NCBI GenBank assembly: GCA_030043335.1
Contig: JASHXX010000067.1
Location: 1-5,125, forward strand
Origin: Xanthobacteraceae bacterium
Lineage (GTDB): Bacteria; Pseudomonadota; Alphaproteobacteria; Rhizobiales; Xanthobacteraceae
Length of the DNA: 5,125 nucleotides
Direction: 5' to 3'
The notes under the pieces are model-generated. The model did no database searches and had not been told where the DNA came from. It saw nothing but the letters and a program-made list of their open reading frames with translations. A program made the translations under genes and the position numbers. Below are positions 1 to 5,125 of this stretch, one piece after another; the stretch's first letter is position 1; every line of letters starts with the position of its first letter.

Positions 1-110
1 TCGGTGTCGAGCTCGCTCTCGCGCGGATCGAGCGCGATCGGATTGGAGCAATAGGGGCAACCGAGCGGACAACGGTGCGTCAACTCGGCCAGGAGACCGA
101 GCGGGCTAAT
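1..110 (-). CDS. pqqE: PqqE-like radical SAM protein, N-terminal fragment cut by the left edge; start unresolved
   Basis: About 36 codons at the left edge encode the N-terminal core of PqqE, the radical SAM enzyme that forms the Glu-Tyr carbon-carbon cross-link in PqqA during pyrroloquinoline quinone synthesis. The segment [20 protein letters not shown] (98-39) contains the CxxxCxxC motif that binds the 4Fe-4S cluster (Cys codons 71-69, 59-57, 50-48); the flanking AELT and YCSNP are typical of PqqE rather than of radical SAM enzymes in general. The start is the problem. In this frame TAG lies at 113-111, directly before ATT AGC CCG, and a TGA lies further upstream. No ATG or GTG falls between that stop and the conserved core, and the only TTG is inside it (83-81). 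The given end, ATT at 110, is just the edge of the open frame. Either the start is unusual, or a one-base shift near 108-110 has broken the gene. The next gene upstream is a hydrolase; no pqqD lies adjacent. Family identity is confident; intactness is not. Confidence 0.8.
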   Translation of the reverse strand, partial: MSPLGLLAELTHRCPLGCPYCSNPIALDPRESELDT

Positions 111-124
111 CTAGAGTCGCTGGT

Positions 125-130
125 CCTCCT
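125..130 (-). promoter_or_regulatory. Strong Shine-Dalgarno AGGAGG upstream of the PqqE-like frame
   Basis: The minus strand reads AGGAGG at 130-125, a near-perfect ribosome binding site. At normal spacing of 5-10 nt there is no ATG, GTG or TTG in any frame; the codon 7 nt downstream is ACT (117-115). The ATT that opens the PqqE frame is 14 nt away. The site therefore suggests that translation of the PqqE-like protein once began, or still begins in relatives, just here, in the frame one base off from the conserved core. That is inference from spacing only. Confidence 0.4.
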
Positions 131-214
131 CTTGCCACCTGTCGGTCGGTCAGCAGGTCGTACGCGGGTGAATCACGAAGAAGGTCAACGAATGCTATTT
201 TCTCCAGCAAAAAC

Positions 215-242
215 ATTTTTGATCCGGGGTCGCCGCTGTCAA
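215..242 (-). promoter_or_regulatory. Possible sigma-70-type promoter for the PqqE-like gene
   Basis: On the minus strand a perfect TTGACA (-35) lies at 242-237. It is followed by a 16-nt spacer and AAAAAT (220-215), which matches four of six bases of TATAAT. It lies in the gap between the hydrolase and the PqqE-like frame, about 100 nt before the latter, so it could give that gene its own transcript. The -10 element is weak and the spacer one base short, so this is only a candidate. Confidence 0.25.
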
Positions 243-371
243 CACCGCCTAGTTCACCGCAACCAGCGCCGCCAGTCGGAATCATGTAAGCGAAATAGAA
301 ATCGCCCGCCTAGCCGCCGCTAGCTTGAGGGCACACCCGTGAAACGCGAAAAGATTAACGCAAGCCGTCCG

Positions 372-1133
372 TCAGCGCAGCCGGTCTAGGAAGTCCAATA
401 CTGCCGCGTTAAAGGCGGCAGGCTGGTCGAGATTTACCGCGTGGCCGGCATCGGGGACTGTGACCTTTTCTGCCCCCGGGATTTTCTTTGCCATATAATC
501 GGCAGCGTTCAGGAATGGTTTGTCGTTGGCCCCGACGATCACAATCGTTGGAACGGAAATGTTCGACAAAGCGTCAATCACCGCCGCATTGTGCTGTGTC
601 AGCATACCGCGAGCGGCGAGTATTAGGCCTTCAGCAGAGCGGTGACGGCTCGCCATTACCTCGGCCGACGCCACATTCAACGCGGCCAGGCCCTCCTTTT
701 CCAGACGCTGTGCTCTATCCAGCGCGAAGCGATTCCACTCCGCCCGTGCTTGATCGCTCCGATATCCAGGCCCCGTGTCGATGACCAGCAGTGCCTTGAC
801 CCGATCCGGATGAGCTTTGTGAAAGGCCAACGACATGTAACCGCCGAGCGAGAGACCACCGACAATAGCACTCGGCGCATTCACGGCATCAAGTAGCGCG
901 GCCATATCGGCCACGGTTGCCGCTTCGCTGTACGCCGCGGGATCCACCGGGTAGTCACTTAACCCGTGACCGCGCATGTCCCAGAGCATCAGCGTGTGCT
1001 CGCGGCTGAGTGGCTCGATCTGTCCCCGCCACATTTCCGAGGTGGCGGAATAGCCGTGCGAAAGCAGAATCACGGGACCGGTGCCGTACACCTCATAATA
1101 GATATTGACGCCGTTACGATTTAACTTTGCCAT
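372..1133 (-). CDS. Alpha/beta hydrolase, 3-oxoadipate enol-lactonase (PcaD)-like
   Basis: A 253-residue single-domain, probably cytoplasmic alpha/beta hydrolase that likely cleaves an ester or lactone; the substrate is unknown. Counting from ATG at 1133, the oxyanion-side SHG is at 25-27, and LWDMRGHGLSDYP (50-62) is the strand-loop typical of PcaD-like enzymes. The nucleophile elbow GLSLG carries Ser95, the acid is probably Asp204 in GANDKPF, and the catalytic His231 lies in DAGHAV. The triad is therefore complete and the length normal. I prefer ATG 1133 because MAKLNRNGVNIYYEV begins where relatives usually begin. GTG at 1148 would add five residues and has AGGGG (1162-1158) nine bases upstream; the frame stays open to TAG at 1235 but offers no other start. 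The gene follows the ABC ATPase after a gap of about 180 nt, so it may be read through from that operon or have its own promoter; I saw no convincing promoter or terminator there. True enol-lactonase activity is not implied, as no other protocatechuate genes are present. Confidence 0.93.
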   Translation of the reverse strand: MAKLNRNGVNIYYEVYGTGPVILLSHGYSATSEMWRGQIEPLSREHTLMLWDMRGHGLSDYPVDPAAYSEAATVADMAALLDAVNAPSAIVGGLSLGGYMSLAFHKAHPDRVKALLVIDTGPGYRSDQARAEWNRFALDRAQRLEKEGLAALNVASAEVMASRHRSAEGLILAARGMLTQHNAAVIDALSNISVPTIVIVGANDKPFLNAADYMAKKIPGAEKVTVPDAGHAVNLDQPAAFNAAVLDFLDRLR

Positions 1134-1325
1134 CGGCTGCTCGTTCACTCTCCACTGCCCCTGTGACGAGTGCGACGCTCCTGCCCAGAGGCCTGCGGCA
1201 ATAATTCCTTTTCTCTTTTCGTCTTCAGTTTTCTAACCGGAGCATTGCTAAGAGCTGATGGGGTGACACTAAGCTGACAAATGGGTGTAGCCCGAAGCGC
1301 CGCATAGGGATTGCGCAAGGATCAT

Positions 1326-2870
1326 CTAGTGTATTGCAGCATACATAATCTTTTCTTCAGTCGCCGCTGATGCCGGGATGTCTTCGACGATCCTGCCGCC
1401 GCGCGCCACCAGGATACGATCGGATACTGCCAAAATTTCAGGGAGATACGACGAAATCACGACCACCGCTTTACCCTGCGCGGCTAGTGACCGGATGGCA
1501 GCGTTGATTTGCGGAATCGCACCTACGTCCACGCCGCGGGTCGGTTCGTCAAAAATTACCACTGTCGGCTCCTGTGCCAGAGATTTTGCTACGACGACCT
1601 TCTGTTGATTGCCTCCAGAATACTCGATGATCCGCAGCGTGCGCTTGAGTGCCGATATCGCAAGGCTGCCGATCCAGCGGTCTGCAACGGACCTGCGCTC
1701 CTTCAGGGAATAGAGGCGGCGGCGGTGTTTCGTCGACGCCAGGTAGCCGAGATAGATATTGTCGTCGGCCGTCATTGTTTCGAAGAAACCGTCAAGCTTG
1801 CGGTCTTCTGTTATGTACACAATTCCATCCTTAATCGCCTGACGCGGAACCCGATAACGGACAGGATGTCCATTCAGGTAGATCAGGCCGCCGCGCAGGA
1901 AGTTGCGCTTGCGTGCCCCGCAGATGACGTGTGCTATCTCGGTCCGACCGGATCCGACCAGGCCTGCCACCCCTACGACCTCCCCGGCATAGACCGAGAA
2001 CGACATGTTCTTAACCACACTGCCCATGGTGACATTTTCGACCACGAGAACAGGCCGACGCTCGCGCGAAATCGGCGGGCGCGCCCACGCGTCCGCCCCG
2101 CTGACGTGCGACGCATAGTAGGTTGCAGATATATCGCGGCCGACCATCAGCCGCACCACCTGCGCGCGATCCAGGTCGGTTGCCGGGCCGGTCCGAATCA
2201 ACTTACCGTCGCGCAGAACGGTTATGCGGTCAGCGATATTGAGCGCTTCCTCGATGGCATGCGAAATGAAAATGATGCCGACGCCTTGGGAACGCAGGCT
2301 ACGCAACAAGTGAAAAAGGTGTTGAATTTCTTCCGGTGTGAGGCTCGCCGTCGGCTCATCGAAAATAATGACTCTCGCGTTGTGCCGGACGGCCCTCGCG
2401 ATCTCTACCATCTGCCGCTTTGCCGTGCCTAGGGTTTCGACCAAAGCCAGGGGATCGACATTGAAGTTCAACGCTTGCTGCGACTGCTGGGCGGCAATGT
2501 TAATTCTGCGAAATACCGTAAAGAACCGCTCCATTCCAAGTTCAAGGTTCTGCGCTACCGTCATCGACGGAACGAGGCTCGTTTCCTGATAAACCATGGC
2601 GATGCCAGCCTTCAGCGCTTCGCCGGGCGAGGCGAAGGAAACGCGCTGACCGGCCAGAAAATAGTCGCCCGACGATAGCTCAATGGCGCCAGCAATCGCC
2701 TTGCAGAGCGTTGATTTTCCGGCTCCGTTCTCGCCCAGAAGGCCATGAATCTCGCCCGGCCGCAAATCAAAATCGACACCGTCGAGTGCGTGCACGCCAC
2801 CGTAGACCTTTGAGCCGCGCACCACCTGGAGAATCGGAGCAACGTGCTCTGTTTTCGTCGCTTCCATCAT
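1326..2870 (-). CDS. Sugar-type ABC importer ATP-binding protein with two ABC domains (RbsA/MglA family)
   Basis: This 514-residue protein powers a CUT2-type importer (ribose, galactose, xylose and similar substrates) at the inner face of the membrane. The first ABC domain has Walker A GENGAGKST (46-54), Q-loop Gln95, Walker B VIIFDEP (167-173) and H-loop His204. Its signature is LGTAKRQ (147-153) instead of the usual LSxGQ-like form. The second domain has a degenerate Walker A, GLVGSGRTE (303-311), with Arg for the Lys. It also has a good signature YSGGNQQ (417-423), Walker B VVIFDEP (437-443) followed by TRGVDVG, and SSYLPE (473-478) where the H-loop His would be. A degenerate second site and a length near 500 residues are normal for this family. 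ATG 2870 overlaps the TGA of the upstream propeller gene (ATGA), which indicates translational coupling; a second ATG follows at once, and TTAGG lies 8 nt before the first. Permease and binding-protein genes are absent from the window and probably lie to the right. Sugar specificity cannot be inferred from the ATPase. Confidence 0.95.
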   Translation of the reverse strand: MMEATKTEHVAPILQVVRGSKVYGGVHALDGVDFDLRPGEIHGLLGENGAGKSTLCKAIAGAIELSSGDYFLAGQRVSFASPGEALKAGIAMVYQETSLVPSMTVAQNLELGMERFFTVFRRINIAAQQSQQALNFNVDPLALVETLGTAKRQMVEIARAVRHNARVIIFDEPTASLTPEEIQHLFHLLRSLRSQGVGIIFISHAIEEALNIADRITVLRDGKLIRTGPATDLDRAQVVRLMVGRDISATYYASHVSGADAWARPPISRERRPVLVVENVTMGSVVKNMSFSVYAGEVVGVAGLVGSGRTEIAHVICGARKRNFLRGGLIYLNGHPVRYRVPRQAIKDGIVYITEDRKLDGFFETMTADDNIYLGYLASTKHRRRLYSLKERRSVADRWIGSLAISALKRTLRIIEYSGGNQQKVVVAKSLAQEPTVVIFDEPTRGVDVGAIPQINAAIRSLAAQGKAVVVISSYLPEILAVSDRILVARGGRIVEDIPASAATEEKIMYAAIH

Positions 2871-3973
2871 GACATTGGCCTAAGCTGTGCCGCCACCAGC
2901 TTTCCGTGTCCCTTGGAAGCGACCAAGAGGCAGCCATTGTGCTCGATCGCTGCGGTCACGCCGTGGACATTTCCGGAAACGCGGCTGTGCAGACTTTCCA
3001 CCGCATCCCCGCTTTCAGCGAGGCGTGCGACAAGTCCGTAGGATCGCGGCGGCGCCCAAGGTTTCTGGATGCCAAGTTTCTTGATGCGGCCGATCTGGGT
3101 CGGCTCGCGGTAGTCGAACCGTCCCCCGAGCGTCGGTCCTATCCAAAGCGATGGCGGAACTTGCTTCATCATTTGTTCTCGGAACGGCTGCTCGCGAAGC
3201 ACGAACTCAGTCAACTGAGTACGTAGGGCGAAAAAGGAAGCCCAGTAATCACCGCTGGCGGCTCGTGCCAAGCGACCAGGATACCCGGCAAAGTTCTTGA
3301 CGATTACGCGGACGCGCCCGTCGGCTCTCGAAACCGCCAGAAGGCGATGTTTCCAGGCCTCGGTGAACAACACTTCACGCTCACCGTGCGAAACCACGGC
3401 GCCGGCGGGCCACGAGAGTCTATCGGCGATCACCTTCGCGTCGCGGAGACCCGGCGCCAGTGCGACAAGCCGACCGGAACCTGGCTGATTTTGCATAAGA
3501 TCCGGCAGCCATTGCTCGGGGTCATTGTTGCGCGAGCCGTCTGTTACGAAGATCGTACCATCGGACGCGATGGCCACCGCCGTCACACAGCGGATTGGTG
3601 CACCCGCGGACTCGGTCAATCTAGCAACTATGGTGCCGCTCTTGTCGAGCGCCACCAGCCCGCGATCAGCCACGGCGACGTGCAACACCGCGTCGGGGGA
3701 CCACGCAAGCGCGCCTGCCGTCGTTTCGACCGTCGCAAACACCTTCCGCGATTGGAACCGGTCGCCCTCGCACGCAAACACGGTGTTGCCCGAGGAGAGG
3801 TAGAGGCGGCCGTCGGGACCCACTGCTAATGCATCGGCGGCGGGAAAATCGCTAAGGTGTTCGCACTCCTCGAGCCGCTGGTTGGGAGAGAATCCGCCGT
3901 CAAGTACCGGTATCGCGTGAACGTCCCGATCCGGCCAGAAGATACGGTCGACGATGTCACGCGCCAGCGACAA
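2867..3973 (-). CDS. Strictosidine-synthase-like/SMP-30-type beta-propeller protein, diverged copy
   Basis: A 368-residue protein with propeller-like repeats such as ALAVGPDGRLYL (48-59) and VAIASDGTIFVTDGS (133-147). It belongs to the strictosidine-synthase-like part of the SMP-30/gluconolactonase superfamily and aligns along its length with its upstream neighbour. Shared landmarks are the ASDGTIF block, WPAG-VVSHG (188-197), the GYP...RAASGDYW block (230-244) and MMKQVPP (268-274). Two positions expected to hold metal ligands are altered: Asn of FPNG is Ala190, and Asp of GYPDN is Gly233. The first acidic ligand appears as Asp47 rather than Glu. It may therefore have lost lactonase activity, or bind rather than hydrolyse. 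The start is TTG at 3973, supported by GGGGAGG (3987-3981) with 7 nt spacing; an in-frame stop lies upstream at 4024-4022, with no better start between. It overlaps the upstream gene by 17 nt and the ATPase gene by 4 nt, so all three are co-transcribed. No signal peptide or membrane segment is visible. The function is unknown beyond the family. Confidence 0.88.
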   Translation of the reverse strand: MSLARDIVDRIFWPDRDVHAIPVLDGGFSPNQRLEECEHLSDFPAADALAVGPDGRLYLSSGNTVFACEGDRFQSRKVFATVETTAGALAWSPDAVLHVAVADRGLVALDKSGTIVARLTESAGAPIRCVTAVAIASDGTIFVTDGSRNNDPEQWLPDLMQNQPGSGRLVALAPGLRDAKVIADRLSWPAGAVVSHGEREVLFTEAWKHRLLAVSRADGRVRVIVKNFAGYPGRLARAASGDYWASFFALRTQLTEFVLREQPFREQMMKQVPPSLWIGPTLGGRFDYREPTQIGRIKKLGIQKPWAPPRSYGLVARLAESGDAVESLHSRVSGNVHGVTAAIEHNGCLLVASKGHGKLVAAQLRPMS

Positions 3974-5125
3974 GGTCCAACCTCCCCGCGGTAGCCGCTT
4001 CGGGCGCCATTCTCTTGCTCTTTATTCCCCAATACGAATCCCAGCTCGTCCAATTCTGGTCAGCGTTGGGGAGGCGCAATCGGCCAATACGATTGTTCTC
4101 TAAGCCGCCGATGTAGAGGTAACCTTTGTGCTCACGCATTGACGTGATCGTGGGGTGTGAGCGCGCGCCCGGGTCCCAAAGGGACTCAAGCACATGTCCC
4201 TGATCATCGAACTTGATCACACAGCCGAAATTGATGCCGGGGCATAGCCACTCATCGGGCGGAATCTGCTTGACCATGCGAATCCTGAAACCAGGGTCGG
4301 CCATTGCCAGGTCGTAGACCGGCGAGCGGATACCCACCAATGCGAGCCAGTAATTTCCGTCGGATGCTCGATTGATATTGTCAGGATATCCGGGAAGATT
4401 ATCGAACAAGACCTCGAGCGCCCCGGCCTTCTCCCCTTCGATCCAGTAACGATAGATCTTGCACAACCAGGTGCTGACCCAGAGCACCGAGCGGCCATCG
4501 TGCGATATGCAGACTCCGTTGGGAAACGCGAGGTTCTTCAGTATGGTCCGGGTCGAGCCAGTCGCAGGATCATGACACATCAGGCGACCGTTGCCGCGGC
4601 CCTCGAAACCGTCCAGCGCCCAATCGGTCAGGTCATAGCGCGTCGTCGCGTCGCTGAAATAGATCTTACCGTCGGCCGCGATGTCGAGGTCGTCAGCGAG
4701 CCACAGCCGAGAATCATCCTTTGGTCTATACCAAGTCCGCTTCGTTTGGTCGGTGACCTTGAACACGGTGCGGTCCGGCCGCACGCCATAGACGCCCATC
4801 CCGGCGACACAAACGATGAGGTTCTCATTACGGTCGAGCGCCAGGCCGAGCGGACGTCCGCCAATGCGTGCAAATTCTTCGCGATGCTCGTAGTTCGGCG
4901 CCAGAAACCTGATGATGGAGCCGTTGCGGTTGACCGTGTAGAGGTGATCCTTACGATCGAAGATGACGTCTTCAGGACCTTCGATCTGATTAAGGGCGAT
5001 CGCCTCGACGTCCTTGAGGCGGTCGTTTTCGGCAAACGCGCTTCCGCTTCCTCGCTCAATCGACGGCGGCGGCGTAAACTCCACCAACGACGGGCTGACG
5101 TAGATCTTCTGCAGGATTTTGCTCT
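3957..5125 (-). CDS. Strictosidine-synthase-like/SMP-30-type beta-propeller protein, 5' end outside the window
   Basis: A propeller protein of the strictosidine-synthase-like/SMP-30 lactonase superfamily, with at least 376 recognisable residues. Counting from TTG at 5087, it has EGPEDVIFD (36-44), then DDLDIAADGKIYFSDATTRY (132-151), a hallmark of the family. FPNGVCISHDGRSVLWVST (188-206) and LPGYPDNINRASDGNYWLAL (231-250) follow. Glu39, Asn190 and Asp236 stand where SMP-30-type proteins place their divalent-metal ligands, so a metal-dependent lactonase or esterase role is plausible; strictosidine synthesis is not expected in bacteria. TTG 5087 is probably not the start. It has no Shine-Dalgarno, and the frame stays open to the right edge, adding SKILQKIYVSPS with no ATG or GTG. 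The real start is outside, either just upstream or far upstream if this is the C-terminal part of a larger protein. The gene ends with TGA at 3959-3957, 17 nt inside the next gene, a diverged relative. It is the first visible gene of the transporter operon. Confidence 0.9.
   Translation of the reverse strand, partial: SKILQKIYVSPSLVEFTPPPSIERGSGSAFAENDRLKDVEAIALNQIEGPEDVIFDRKDHLYTVNRNGSIIRFLAPNYEHREEFARIGGRPLGLALDRNENLIVCVAGMGVYGVRPDRTVFKVTDQTKRTWYRPKDDSRLWLADDLDIAADGKIYFSDATTRYDLTDWALDGFEGRGNGRLMCHDPATGSTRTILKNLAFPNGVCISHDGRSVLWVSTWLCKIYRYWIEGEKAGALEVLFDNLPGYPDNINRASDGNYWLALVGIRSPVYDLAMADPGFRIRMVKQIPPDEWLCPGINFGCVIKFDDQGHVLESLWDPGARSHPTITSMREHKGYLYIGGLENNRIGRLRLPNADQNWTSWDSYWGIKSKRMAPEAATAGRLDLVAGA
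3981..3987 (-). promoter_or_regulatory. Ribosome binding site fixing the TTG start of the second propeller gene
   Basis: The minus strand reads GGGGAGG at 3987-3981, followed by seven bases and then TTG (3973-3971). This strong site lies inside the 3' end of the upstream gene. It decides for the TTG start, since no ATG or GTG is available in frame between the upstream stop (4024-4022) and this point. Confidence 0.75.

Larger units (their letters stand above)
111..371. other. Gap between hydrolase and PqqE-like frame; no recognisable gene
   Basis: No known gene can be recognised in these 261 bases. On the minus strand a 59-codon frame runs from ATG (285-283) to TAG (108-106), with another in-frame ATG at 216-214. 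Its C-terminal part ends [10 protein letters not shown], and it would join the conserved PqqE core if one base were removed near 108-110. It has no good ribosome binding site at either ATG and resembles no family I know. A plus-strand frame at 75-323 has arginine-rich low-quality composition and looks spurious. The gap is too short for a complete pqqD gene and shows no PqqD-like residues. A short inverted repeat, CTAGC-CGCC-GCTAG, sits at 310-323 without a T-run. Confidence 0.5.

Noticed and set aside
110..119. TCTAGAGTCG resembles the XbaI-SalI part of a common cloning polylinker, raising the idea of a vector junction near the broken PqqE start
   Set aside because: The match ends after ten bases, and flanking sequence on both sides looks like ordinary genomic DNA, so chance is the simpler explanation.
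75..323. An 82-codon plus-strand frame in the left gap
   Set aside because: It overlaps the conserved PqqE core on the opposite strand, is arginine-rich, and resembles no known protein.
310..323. Inverted repeat CTAGC-CGCC-GCTAG as a terminator after the hydrolase gene
   Set aside because: The stem is only five base pairs and no T-run follows it, so it is not a convincing intrinsic terminator.
1150..1176. A minus-strand frame reading VALVTGA, similar to the nucleotide-binding start of short-chain dehydrogenases
   Set aside because: It stops soon after and lacks the following glycines of the TGxxxGxG motif; the similarity is short and probably chance.
1149..1325. Promoter with TTGTCA (1280-1275) before the hydrolase gene
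   Set aside because: No acceptable -10 hexamer occurs at 16-18 nt spacing, so the site was not annotated.
1509..2432. A 307-codon plus-strand open frame opposite the ABC ATPase gene
   Set aside because: It lies wholly antisense to a gene with clear Walker and signature motifs, shows no recognisable domain, and is the long shadow frame expected in GC-rich DNA.
3347..3829. A 160-codon plus-strand open frame opposite the second propeller gene
   Set aside because: It is antisense to a convincing family member, and its translation is rich in Arg, His and Gly with no recognisable motif.
5085..5087. TTG as the start codon of the first propeller gene
   Set aside because: There is no ribosome binding site before it, and the frame continues open to the window edge, so the true start lies outside.

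Overview
The window is GC-rich bacterial DNA with one block of genes, all on the minus strand, so transcription runs from right to left. The gene types resemble those of a metabolically versatile alphaproteobacterium, possibly Rhizobiales: an RbsA-type double ATPase, strictosidine-synthase/SMP-30-like proteins, a PcaD-like hydrolase and a PqqE-like radical SAM protein. The taxonomic assignment is inferred from protein style and base composition, not from a search.

Layout in transcription order, right to left. (1) 3957 to the right edge: a strictosidine-synthase-like/SMP-30-type six-bladed propeller protein. Its 5' end lies outside the window. (2) 2867-3973: a second, diverged copy of the same family. 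It overlaps gene 1 by 17 nt and has a TTG start behind a strong ribosome binding site. (3) 1326-2870: a 514-residue ATP-binding protein of a sugar-type ABC importer with two ABC domains, joined to gene 2 by an ATGA overlap. (4) After a 177-192 nt gap, 372-1133: an alpha/beta hydrolase of the 3-oxoadipate enol-lactonase-like type. (5) After a further gap of about 260 nt, the left edge cuts a frame encoding the N-terminus of PqqE, with the CxxxCxxC radical SAM motif. The beginning of this last gene looks abnormal, because stop codons interrupt its frame and no ordinary start codon is available.

Genes 1-3 overlap each other and are almost certainly one operon. The ATPase needs membrane permeases and a periplasmic binding protein, and none of these is in the window; they are expected to the right. 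A reasonable but unproven reading is a small uptake-and-hydrolysis module: import of a carbohydrate or related small molecule, with lactonase-like propeller proteins and an alpha/beta hydrolase acting on it. The substrate cannot be read from the sequence. The link to PQQ is positional only.

I see no RNA genes, CRISPR arrays, insertion sequences or attachment sites. The points most worth a second look are the disrupted start of the PqqE-like frame, the loss of canonical metal-site residues in the second propeller protein, and the chance that the first propeller protein is the C-terminal part of a larger, perhaps permease-fused, protein.
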